Part shown: positions 1-6,505 of the stretch, one piece after another
Position numbering within the stretch: position 1 is the stretch's first letter
How the letters are laid out: every line of letters starts with the position of its first letter
Origin: Psychromonas ingrahamii 37
GTDB lineage: Bacteria; Pseudomonadota; Gammaproteobacteria; Enterobacterales; Psychromonadaceae
Direction of reading: 5' to 3'
Length of the DNA: 64,000 nt
Assembly (NCBI RefSeq): GCF_000015285.1
Contig: NC_008709.1
Coordinates: 4,216,001 to 4,280,000 of the forward strand
Program-made: the position numbers and the translations under genes
The notes under the pieces: model-generated
Database searches by the model: none
What the model saw: the letters and a program-made list of their open reading frames with translations, nothing else
What the model was told of the DNA's origin: nothing

Positions 1-108
1 AAAAATCATTAATAAGCCCGACATTAAGTCACTTATCAATAACCAGTCAGTTCCTTCTGTATTATTTTCATTTTCCCTATATATTACAAATGGTTGCTTT
101 AAATTCAT
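1..108 (-). CDS. ZorB-like / MotB-type proton-channel partner, N-terminal 36 codons only
   Basis: Only the first 36 codons are in the window; the gene runs off the left edge. Its ATG overlaps the stop of the preceding ZorA-like frame by one base (TAATG), so translation is probably coupled. After a polar N-terminus comes WLLISDLMSGLLMIF (residues 22-36), a start of a membrane helix carrying Asp27. That position and the following hydrophobic run match the proton-binding aspartate helix of MotB/TolR/ZorB proteins. Family knowledge: ZorB pairs with ZorA as an inner-membrane, peptidoglycan-anchored motor. The periplasmic OmpA-like domain expected for ZorB is outside the window, so the family call rests on the helix and on the neighbouring ZorA-like gene. 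Confidence 0.7.
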   Translation of the reverse strand, partial: MNLKQPFVIYRENENNTEGTDWLLISDLMSGLLMIF

Positions 109-737
109 TATTGAACCTTCCCATTATTCGAGATACTTTTGCGCTGAGTTTCTGCCGATATAAGATATTCTGCTGATTGTAGTAAGCGAGTATGAATTTT
201 CGCTGAGGCTTTATCCATGTCGTTAAAAAAATCTTCATGGCTACTATTTGCACGTTCGAAGTACTTATTTAATTCATCTGGGATTTGCTGTAACAATTCG
301 GCAAATAACTCAGAAGAGCCAGAGTATGCTTTTTCAAGTTTTGCAACTTGCAATCCGATGGTTTTTGAAGTCTGTTCAATTTGATTAATATGTGAACTTT
401 CAGATAATTGAACTGCTTGAACTAATTTGTTAATTGTCTTATTTACTTCAGACATTTTCTGTACATTTTTGGTTAAATCTTCTCCAATCTCTTTTCTACG
501 AGTGTACTCTTCTATAAAGACCTGGTTACAATCCTCTACAACTTGAGCTAAGCCATCTCTTTGTTGGCCTAATGTGTTCTCTAAAAGATTATTTTGCTCT
601 TCAAAGAAAGCATTCAAACTTTCTTGGTATGTAGTTCTAAAGTTATCCAACTGCTCTGTTACTGTTTCTTTGGTTTCAATTAATACTCTATCGACATTAG
701 ATAATGTGTCGCCTAAATTTTCACGTGCATTATCCAT
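108..737 (-). CDS. C-terminal tail of the ZorA-like protein, separated by an in-frame stop
   Basis: This 209-aa frame is almost entirely polar, Gln/Glu/Lys/Leu-rich and predicted by eye to be coiled coil, with no membrane segment. It lies in exactly the same reading frame as the ZorA-like gene upstream (804-2168): the two are separated only by the TAA at 806-804 and 22 further sense codons (803-738) that also read as coiled coil (KSNSEQASILKQVGK...). I therefore read it as the distal tail of one ancestral protein of about 686 aa, not as an independent gene. No convincing ribosome-binding site precedes the ATG at 737. It may be untranslated, restarted internally, or made by readthrough. Confidence 0.6.
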   Translation of the reverse strand: MDNARENLGDTLSNVDRVLIETKETVTEQLDNFRTTYQESLNAFFEEQNNLLENTLGQQRDGLAQVVEDCNQVFIEEYTRRKEIGEDLTKNVQKMSEVNKTINKLVQAVQLSESSHINQIEQTSKTIGLQVAKLEKAYSGSSELFAELLQQIPDELNKYFERANSSHEDFFNDMDKASAKIHTRLLQSAEYLISAETQRKSISNNGKVQ

Positions 738-803
738 CAGCTCTGTCGCAGTTTTTCCAACTTGCTTAAGGATGCTAGCTTGCTCTGAATTAGACTTTTG
801 ACT

Positions 804-2168
804 TTATAACATAATAGTGTGTACACGCTCAGCAGTCTGATCTAACATCTCTTTTTGCACTTTACCCTGAGTATCTAAAGACTGCTCTAACTCCTCTCGA
901 ATCCCACTAAAAGTAGTAGCAGCTTGGTCTGCACTTTCTTTGAATGCAACTTTCTGTTTATTCATTACATCTACACTTGATTTAACTGCCCCCTCTAATT
1001 GCTCGGCAACACCCTCCAAAATAACCTTGGTATCATTTTGAAATCCGCCCAAAATAACACGCAAATCGCTTGAAAATTCTTTTAACTCTTCAAGAGTCTC
1101 TTTCTGGAAAGTCTGAATAGTTGCCACAGCCATCGCAAGCTTTGTTGCAATTCCACCTAATTCATCATGCAACTTAGTAACAGCTGATGTTGAATCTTTT
1201 ACAAGTGATGACGTCTCTGATATTTGATTAGATAATGGTTCAATTACTTCAGCCCTTAACTCAGTCATTATGGCTTGTATTATCTTTTCACTATTATCTT
1301 CTTTTATTTCACGCAAAGATTTTAACTCTGAACTTATCTCAGTGAAAACCGGCACCATTTCAGTAGTGAATATTTTGTCTAAGCTTGTAGAAAGGTGTTG
1401 ACCAATTTTGTCAGCATCAAAATTATCAGCGGCTTTTTCCAATGAGCTTCCCATCTGCAATAATGCTTCTGAAGCCTGGGCACTTTTCTCAGCAGCTTGA
1501 AGCTGTTTTTCAACGACTTTGTCTTGAGCGCCTCCAGACATTTTTTGTAAAAAATCAGCAATGCTTTCTGCACGGAATAATTTATTAAAATCATCTCTAA
1601 TACCAAAAAAATGTCCAACATTTTTTTTATTGTAATGTCGTGATCCCCACGCCAAAAGAATTGAGAATAATAAGCCAGCTAGTGATGTAACAAATGCTGT
1701 ATCCATTCCTCCCAGCAAGGTTTTTACGCCTTCGAACATCTCTGTAGAGCTAGCATTTAATTTTTCCTGAATACCTGAAAGTCCAATAACTATTCCTAAA
1801 AATGTTCCTATTACACCTATCGTTGTTAACACACTTGCCATAAAACTGTAACCACTTGATGCTGGTTTTATTAGAAGTTTTTCTGGGTAATTAGATAATA
1901 AAGTACGTGTATCTTCTGCTTTTAACGTAGAGAAATACTGGGCTTTTATACCGCTTTCTTTCTCTGTTAAACTCTCGTTATTATTTATTTTATCCGCAAC
2001 TAATTCAAAATCTGATACAACATTACTTAAGTCTAAACTTGATTTTTTGTAATATTTATACTCTAGAAATAGAGTTCCAATAAATAATAATATGATGAGA
2101 GCGACAATGCATAAAGTTAATCTATTGTTTATTGCGTCTGAAAATATATTGATCGTTGTCTCTAGCAT
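804..2168 (-). CDS. ZorA-like MotA/TolQ/ExbB-family membrane protein, truncated by a premature TAA
   Basis: A 454-aa protein with one N-terminal membrane helix (about residues 17-35) and two further helices (about 104-133 and 153-174) in the MotA/TolQ/ExbB arrangement: GVIGTFLGIVIGL is followed by a loop with GMDTAFVTSLAGLLFSILLAW, the usual channel signature. From about residue 215 onward it is a long coiled-coil tail. This layout (channel domain plus long cytoplasmic tail, followed immediately by a MotB-like gene) is that of ZorA in Zorya anti-phage systems; ordinary ExbB/TolQ lack the tail. It starts 2 bp after the 112-aa gene, with AAAGAGGT as a strong ribosome-binding site. The frame ends at TAA 806-804 but continues in frame beyond it, so the gene is probably interrupted. 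The Zorya effector genes (zorCD or zorE) would lie outside the window. Confidence 0.65.
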   Translation of the reverse strand: MLETTINIFSDAINNRLTLCIVALIILLFIGTLFLEYKYYKKSSLDLSNVVSDFELVADKINNNESLTEKESGIKAQYFSTLKAEDTRTLLSNYPEKLLIKPASSGYSFMASVLTTIGVIGTFLGIVIGLSGIQEKLNASSTEMFEGVKTLLGGMDTAFVTSLAGLLFSILLAWGSRHYNKKNVGHFFGIRDDFNKLFRAESIADFLQKMSGGAQDKVVEKQLQAAEKSAQASEALLQMGSSLEKAADNFDADKIGQHLSTSLDKIFTTEMVPVFTEISSELKSLREIKEDNSEKIIQAIMTELRAEVIEPLSNQISETSSLVKDSTSAVTKLHDELGGIATKLAMAVATIQTFQKETLEELKEFSSDLRVILGGFQNDTKVILEGVAEQLEGAVKSSVDVMNKQKVAFKESADQAATTFSGIREELEQSLDTQGKVQKEMLDQTAERVHTIML

Positions 2169-2170
2169 TT

Positions 2171-2509
2171 TTACCTCTTTATTAATTTTATTAATTCTTG
2201 TGCTGTAAATAACTTGTCTGCAACACGTACCGGTATGTGTTCAGCATCATCCTTAAAATAAGCACCTTGCAATTTAACTTCTTGTAATAACTTAATACTG
2301 TATAGCGGCTCTTCTGATTCAGTTTCCATATCTAACACCAAATATACCCCTTCATGATCTCTTAATAATTCAGCCTGCAAACATGCTTTTTGATCCCGTA
2401 ATGCCTGACTTATATTAGATTTATCCCCAAACATATCCTTAGAGGCCTTCCAAGCATGGTTAAATCTGACGATTTTATTTATTAATATTATTTTCGGGCT
2501 TCTTTGCAT
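2171..2509 (-). CDS. Small protein of unknown function, first gene of the ZorAB-like operon
   Basis: A 112-aa soluble protein with no membrane segment or signal peptide. I do not recognise the family. It is rich in charged residues, with a central DHEGVYLVLDMETESEEPLYSI stretch that looks like beta-strands and a C-terminal helix ending AQELIKLIKR. It ends 2 bp before the ZorA-like start, so the two are almost certainly cotranscribed. Canonical Zorya operons (zorABCD or zorABE) do not begin with such a gene as far as I know. It could be an accessory subunit, a regulator or an immunity-type partner; nothing in the sequence decides this. Confidence 0.65.
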   Translation of the reverse strand: MQRSPKIILINKIVRFNHAWKASKDMFGDKSNISQALRDQKACLQAELLRDHEGVYLVLDMETESEEPLYSIKLLQEVKLQGAYFKDDAEHIPVRVADKLFTAQELIKLIKR

Positions 2510-2905
2510 AGTGAATACACCAATATAACGGTTTACTCTTCGCCAATTTATAGAGTGAAAAAAGAAAAATTTTGATTAGGCAGTCAAATTTAATACCTAT
2601 AAGTAGTAAGGCTATGATGATTTTTTAGGGCAGTTTATTTAGAGCATTACCGCTCCCTCTTAAGCTATTTGAGGCTGTTACGTAGCCGATTATTAGCACT
2701 TACCTTACAAGTAAAAGTTATTTATTTGATATATTTATAGCATATTTATTTATTATAAATAGTGGGTTCTGTTTCGTTTTCATGATTCTTTGGCTTGTTT
2801 TTACCGAAAAGTCCATGTGAGTAATTATAGAACTAGCATAATACTGATAATAACTTTTAGCATTCGGGTGAGGATTTGATATAGCAGTTGAATTAGCCTA
2901 TTCAG
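2510..2905. other. Gene-free AT-rich stretch upstream of the ZorAB-like operon
   Basis: No frame with a credible start, ribosome-binding site or recognisable product is seen on either strand. The minus-strand promoter of the ZorAB-like operon should lie within the first 100-200 bases, but no box is convincing enough to place it. Confidence 0.5.
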
Positions 2906-2982
2906 AAAAGAAACGATTAATTGACTGGACCATATTTCAAGTTCAATTAAAATAGCAGCTCTACAATTTCTTTAAACGAGAT

Positions 2983-3037
2983 AACTGATCTTCCTATAAA
3001 TATTGAAAAATTTGATATATTTATAGGAAGATCAGTT
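2983..3037. repeat. Perfect 21-bp inverted repeat with 13-base spacer
   Basis: The left arm 2983-3003 begins AACTGATCTTCC and the right arm 3017-3037 is its exact reverse complement; the loop is 3004-3016. The diverged copy at about 5496-5545 keeps only a decayed form. It is not followed by a T-tract on either strand, so a simple terminator is not indicated. It could be a small palindromic element or a recombination or regulatory site. Confidence 0.75.
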
Positions 3038-3400
3038 GTGGCAGTAAATTTACTAAGCAAAAAAAACCAATAAGTTCTGGTTGATGCTGGCATATAACTA
3101 TTTTCTTGAATATACATGCATCACATACTCACAGGATATGCACAGCAGCAGTTTATGCCACGCAACTTTATCCCGTCAAAACGCGGGCAATGAAAAAGAA
3201 ACTATAGAGACGGATAATTTTTATAGGAAGAGGCTATGTAAGTGGCTGATTGTGAAAACTAAAAATCCTGTAACATTTTACAATATTACGGGCTTTTCTA
3301 TATGTGGTCGGTGACAAATGGAGCAGCGAATAAGCGAAGCTTAATATCTGAGCAATCTTGTAAAGTGACAGCTCAGTGTACGAGTAAACTACTTATTCTG

Positions 3401-3480
3401 CTATCAAGCTGCGCTAATCACCGAAAATCTAGTTTTACATCTAGAAAAGATGGGACGAATGCCGGGGATTGAACTCGCAT
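3401..3480 (-). pseudogene. tRNA-Pro and tRNA-His fragments
   Basis: Bases 3401-3423 match the 5' part of the intact tRNA-Pro (6067-6089) with one change, and 3451-3480 match the 3' part of the intact tRNA-His (6131-6160) with a few changes. The short spacer between them resembles the real Pro-His spacer. The fragments cannot fold into tRNAs. They show that a copy of the Arg-His-Pro operon, or its edge, once lay here and was broken. Confidence 0.7.
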
Positions 3481-3544
3481 CCGTCAAAAAGGTTTGGCTG
3501 ACCTACCTTTTTCCTATTCGCTTGTGAGCTGATATTTTATCTTT

Positions 3545-3725
3545 CGTCGTTGGTTTTCCGCCTTTGACAGCGTGTCACTTTTCTTTGAACAGCCAAAGAA
3601 AAGCTGCCCAAGCCATTTTTTTATCTTGCACTGCCCAACCACTTTTTAACGCACCAGTCCAGAATGCACATCCCTGTGCATGGCATACTTAGTGGAACCA
3701 TCCAGGTTTGACTTACTAAAGCTCT
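3545..3725 (-). repeat. Structured repeat family, copy 1 (decayed, minus orientation)
   Basis: Read on the minus strand it contains, in family order, hairpin H1 (AACCTGGATGGTT core), hairpin H2 with TGCACAGGGATGTGCA, the conserved linker TGGTGCGTTAAAAAGTGG.TTGGGCAGTGCAAGAT, hairpin H3 (CTTTTCTTT paired with AAAGAAAAG) and a short GC hairpin H4. The outer stem of H2 is partly eroded. It is inverted relative to the copy at about 5130. Confidence 0.75.
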
Positions 3726-3894
3726 TTTTCACTACTATGAGTTTGTCTGACTTCTAACTCGTTATATTTATCGACTACGCTAATCAAGCTTCTCAATAAA
3801 CTGTTTATTTAACAAACAACGAGTTGGACCTCCCGAGTTCCGTGTAAAAGACATCACCGCATGCACAAGCTCTCTGACTGCGAAGAACTGATAA

Positions 3895-4119
3895 ATGACT
3901 AGCGAATACCTGATAGGTTTTGAGTCTATTTATCATATTTCCTTTTCTTTCAACCAACAAGCGGTGGCCAGTTTTTCCATGCATATAGACTCCCTGTCGC
4001 TCTACGTCGATTTAGCAATCATCTTTCACTGGCAGTCCAATGAGATAGATAAGCTCACATTAGATGAATTATTACTATTTAGAGATGAAGCCGACAAACG
4101 CAGTAAAACAGAAGAGTAA
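3895..4119 (+). pseudogene. Relic of a P2-type phage tail protein gene (GpE/E' family)
   Basis: The C-terminal half of this 74-aa frame, VDLAIIFHWQSNEIDKLTLD and on through ELLLFRDEADKRS, matches the short P2 GpE-family signature (DIA.IFHW....L..M.L.EL..WR..A..R) from memory of that family. The N-terminal half looks unrelated or degenerate; a second ATG at 3979 would give just the conserved part. Upstream at about 3829-3890 another frame reads EFRVKDITAC, reminiscent of the P2 gpE region, suggesting a collapsed E/E' pair. No other tail gene is present, so this is a prophage remnant and not a functional module. Confidence 0.5.
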
Positions 4120-4406
4120 ATAACAAAAAATAGGCTATTTAGCTCCTTTATTTTTTTCTCGCCATAGGCCTGCTTGAATACTATGGTATTAATGTTTGGC
4201 TATTTGATAATGTACTGTTGTTTGAAATTGAACGGAATTCGCTGTTAGCGTTATGGTTTGGATTGCATTCTTATGAAATAAATATCAATTTCAAGTGCTG
4301 ATGTAAGATATCATGAAGTTTGATGTTGCTGTGATTAGATTAATTATATGTTCATCTTCGTAGAGTTTAAGAAGCTTTTCATTGTCTAAGTTGATTAGGA
4401 GCAGTT

Positions 4407-5102
4407 ATGAGTATAAATAGTAAAAAAAATAGGAATAAAAAAATAAATGATAAAAAAAATAGAGCCAAAGAAAAAGAAAAAAAGTTCAGTTTGAAGAGTG
4501 GAAAGTTGATCAGTACTGCAGATGGGCAAGTTGTTAAATACCTTTATTTAACAAAAATAGAGCATGTTGATACTTGGGTCAATGGTGGTGATATTCCAAT
4601 AGCATTAGCCAGTACATATTTGAGTGATACCCGTTCTGGAATTATGACTCCAGATGAAAATTTAATACATGAATCACCAATTCCAATTCCATCATTAAAA
4701 AATATCGGAATTAGAATTGAGAATGTACGTAGCCTAACTATGACAAATTGTCGCGGAAACGGTATGAAAATACCGAACATGAAAAATGCTCATTATTATA
4801 AACAAGATGGCTTAATACTATCGTTTTGTAATTCGTTTAATAATGAAGTTGCATATAAGCTCGATAAAAAAGCATGTGTCAAAGTGAATGATATTAAGGC
4901 ACTTTGTGGGGTGATTGATAAGCAGTTGGGGAGAAAAGGAGTTATGCGTTCATGTCAGTATACTCATAGTCACAAACGAAATCACTTTTTGAAACATGTC
5001 GATGATTCTTGGCAAGATGAATTCAGGTTGTTTTGGCTTATCAAAGAAAATAAAAGCGTGACTCTTCCTAGTGGTGTATGCGAGTTCGTTTCTGAATTTT
5101 AG
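4407..5102 (+). CDS. Protein of unknown function in the tRNA-side island (231 aa)
   Basis: The ATG follows a good ribosome-binding site (TAGGAG, 6 bases away). The first ~30 residues are extremely Lys/Asn-rich (KKNRNKKINDKK...), perhaps a nucleic-acid-binding or disordered extension. The rest is globular: KYLYLTKIEHVDTWVNGG near residues 44-61, then SFCNSF, and near the C-terminus CQYTHSHKRNHFLKHVDDSW followed by QDEFRLFW. That order (a 'Y..t....v..wl..G.i' opening, a central strand, a final K...W..E.R motif) is loosely like ADP-ribosyltransferase-fold or DUF2971-type proteins, but I cannot confirm it. It is flanked by repeat copies and duplicated tRNA sequence, consistent with mobile cargo. 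Confidence 0.7.
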   Translation: MSINSKKNRNKKINDKKNRAKEKEKKFSLKSGKLISTADGQVVKYLYLTKIEHVDTWVNGGDIPIALASTYLSDTRSGIMTPDENLIHESPIPIPSLKNIGIRIENVRSLTMTNCRGNGMKIPNMKNAHYYKQDGLILSFCNSFNNEVAYKLDKKACVKVNDIKALCGVIDKQLGRKGVMRSCQYTHSHKRNHFLKHVDDSWQDEFRLFWLIKENKSVTLPSGVCEFVSEF

Positions 5103-5106
5103 CATA

Positions 5107-5126
5107 TCACCATAAGCTTATGGTGA
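5107..5126. terminator. Perfect 20-bp palindrome just after the 231-aa gene
   Basis: TCACCATAAGCTTATGGTGA begins 4 bases after the stop codon of the 231-aa gene. It would form a hairpin with a tiny loop. There is no good T-tract, so termination is possible but unproven. Confidence 0.4.
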
Positions 5127-5129
5127 ACG

Positions 5130-5390
5130 AATTCGGGGACAGCCAAATCTTTTTATAAATAAACCAAACCAATGCGGCTACGAATTCCCCGTCGATTTTT
5201 TCTGTAATGAGCATCTATTTTAGCAAGTAGAAACAGGATCGAATTGAACGCTAGTTCAGGTTTATGAACGGGATAAGCTCTGTGTTGCCCTTCTTTCCAC
5301 TAGCCTCGGTACGCACAGTGGTGAGGCGCTTGGATGGGGCGAAAGCCTCAGTTTTCTAGCCGCAAAAGTGTGCAAAGTCTCTTATAACAT
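5130..5390 (+). repeat. Structured repeat family, copy 2 (diverged, plus orientation)
   Basis: It contains the family start ACCAATGCGGCTACGAATTC, a long-armed H1 (GTAGAAA paired with TTTCcAC around an insert holding GAACgctaGTTC) and a GCCTC/GAGGC stem in the H2 position. The linker and the H3/H4 part are lost or unrecognisable. It faces copy 1 across the 3.7-5.1 kb segment. Confidence 0.6.
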
Positions 5391-5801
5391 TTACGACTTC
5401 CTCCAACGAAACAATCAACTGAATGAGCCATTTCAATATTAATATTAATCAAAATAGCAATTCTAAAATACCTTTAAAAGATCGCGCTGATCTTTCTATA
5501 AATGTTTAAAATTAGATATATTTAGAAAAAAGACCAGAGGTAGACAGTAAATTCACCGATCAAGCAAAAACCACTCAGTTCAGTCGATGCTGGCACATAA
5601 GCTTTTACTTGGATATACACGTAATAGATTAGCGTTGTTTTGCTTCACGTACTCACAGGATATGGACAGGAGCAGTTTATGGTCACAACATTTTGCTTAT
5701 GGAGAAGTGTTCAAATTATACGGTGAAGAAGTCCTTGCTAGAACAAATAATATTAATCAAAAGAAGCCGTTTGAGTTATTTATTGTGAGAAACTTAAAAG
5801 C

Positions 5802-5838
5802 AAAAAGCCCGTAACACTTTGCAGCGTTACGGGCTTTT
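5802..5838. terminator. Strong GC hairpin with A/T-rich flanks
   Basis: AAAAAGCCCGTAACAC pairs through a short loop with GCGTTACGGGCTTTT. With A5 on one side and T4 on the other it could terminate in either direction. Its decayed partner in copy A is at 3265-3299. Confidence 0.65.
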
Positions 5839-5975
5839 CTAAATGTGGTCGGTGATAAATGGAGCCCATTGAGCGACAGCTCAGTGTATGGGCAAACTAA
5901 TTATTATTCCCTCTGGTCCAACTCTTTATAAATTTAGGAAAGCACACTAATTAAAGTGCACGCTCAAACTCCAGA

Positions 5976-6004
5976 CGAAAAAAAACCGCAACAAGTGCGG
6001 TTTC
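5976..6004 (-). terminator. Rho-independent terminator of the tRNA operon
   Basis: Read on the minus strand: AAACCGCA, a short loop, TGCGGTTTTTTTTT. It lies about 10 bases downstream of the tRNA-Pro CCA end. Confidence 0.85.
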
Positions 6005-6012
6005 TTTAAATG

Positions 6013-6089
6013 TGGTCGGTGATAAAGGATTCGAACCTTTGACCCCCTGGTCCCAAACCAGGTGCGCTACCAAGCTGCGCTAATCACCG
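6013..6089 (-). tRNA. tRNA-Pro (anticodon UGG)
   Basis: A 77-nt gene with encoded CCA. The acceptor CGGTGAT pairs fully with ATCACCG, and the anticodon arm CCTGG-TTTGGGA-CCAGG places UGG at the anticodon. The T arm contains GGTTCGAATCC. It is the last gene of an Arg-His-Pro operon; the E. coli counterpart (argX-hisR-leuT-proM) has a tRNA-Leu before it that is absent here. Fragments of this gene's 3' end recur at about 3303 and 5843. Confidence 0.97.
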
Positions 6090-6128
6090 AGAACTTATTT
6101 TACATTCTTGTTTTACATCGAGAAAAGA

Positions 6129-6205
6129 TGGGGCGAATGACGGGGATTGAACCCGCGACAACCGGAATCACAATCCGGGGCTCTACCAACTGAGCTACAT
6201 CCGCC
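6129..6205 (-). tRNA. tRNA-His (anticodon GUG)
   Basis: Acceptor GCGGATG pairs with CATTCGC (one G-U pair). An extra G at position -1 faces C73, the identity pair specific to tRNA-His. The anticodon loop TTGTGAT gives GUG, and CCA is encoded. It is 39 bases from tRNA-Pro and 40 from tRNA-Arg. Confidence 0.97.
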
Positions 6206-6245
6206 ACTAAAACTTATTATACTATTTACTTACCAACCGAAAGAA

Positions 6246-6322
6246 TGGTGCACCCGACAAGATTCGAACCTGTGACCTTTGCCTCCGGAGGGCAACGCTC
6301 TATCCAGCTGAGCTACGGGTGC
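6246..6322 (-). tRNA. tRNA-Arg (anticodon CCG)
   Basis: A 77-nt gene with encoded CCA. Acceptor GCACCCG pairs with CGGGTGC, and the anticodon arm TTGCC-CTCCGGA-GGCAA gives anticodon CCG. It is the first gene of the tRNA operon, directly behind the promoter at 6345-6373. Confidence 0.97.
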
Positions 6323-6344
6323 TCGCGTCTTTAGCGTGGCGCGA

Positions 6345-6373
6345 ATACTACTGATTGCGGCACTGTCTGTCTA
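6345..6373 (-). promoter_or_regulatory. Sigma-70 promoter of the tRNA operon
   Basis: On the minus strand TAGACA and TAGTAT are separated by exactly 17 bases and followed by TCGCGCC, a GC-rich discriminator typical of stringently controlled stable-RNA promoters. The start would fall about 10-15 bases upstream of tRNA-Arg. Confidence 0.7.
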
Positions 6374-6505
6374 GTGTTTTTTGCAAGTTTTGGTTTTTTT
6401 TAGTGTTTTTTATTGTAAATAACCTCTCACGGGAACATTAATCAGACGATTTCCGTATTTTCAGATATACTTTCAATAATTTACCCACAAATAGAGTCTT
6501 CAATT

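Larger units (their letters stand above)
2906..3480. repeat. Copy A of a diverged segmental duplication of the tRNA-operon flank
   Basis: This stretch is recognisably homologous, in the same orientation and order, to 5408-6150. Shared landmarks are GATCTTYCTATAAAT, the TCACAGGATATG motif, a hairpin ending TTACGGGCTTTTCT, TGTGGTCGGTGAYAAATGGAGC (the reverse complement of a tRNA-Pro 3' end), GACAGCTCAGTGTA, and then the 5' half of tRNA-Pro followed by part of tRNA-His. Copy A lacks about 200 bp present in copy B and is heavily mutated. The two copies bracket the accessory segment 3.5-5.4 kb. Confidence 0.7.
5408..6012. repeat. Copy B of the segmental duplication, leading into the intact tRNA operon
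   Basis: Homologous to 2906-3480 (same landmarks in the same order). It also contains an extra tRNA-Pro 3'-end fragment, TGTGGTCGGTGATAAA at 5843-5858, the same 16 bases as the true tRNA-Pro end at 6011-6026. No protein-coding frame here is credible; the 75-codon open frame at 5587-5814 has a counterpart in copy A but is not conserved as a protein. Confidence 0.65.

Noticed and set aside
3081-3314. 77-codon open frame, with a counterpart at 5587-5814
   Set aside because: The two lie in homologous DNA but the proteins diverge after the first ~25 residues and run into the hairpin and tRNA-end fragment; best read as non-coding duplicated flank.
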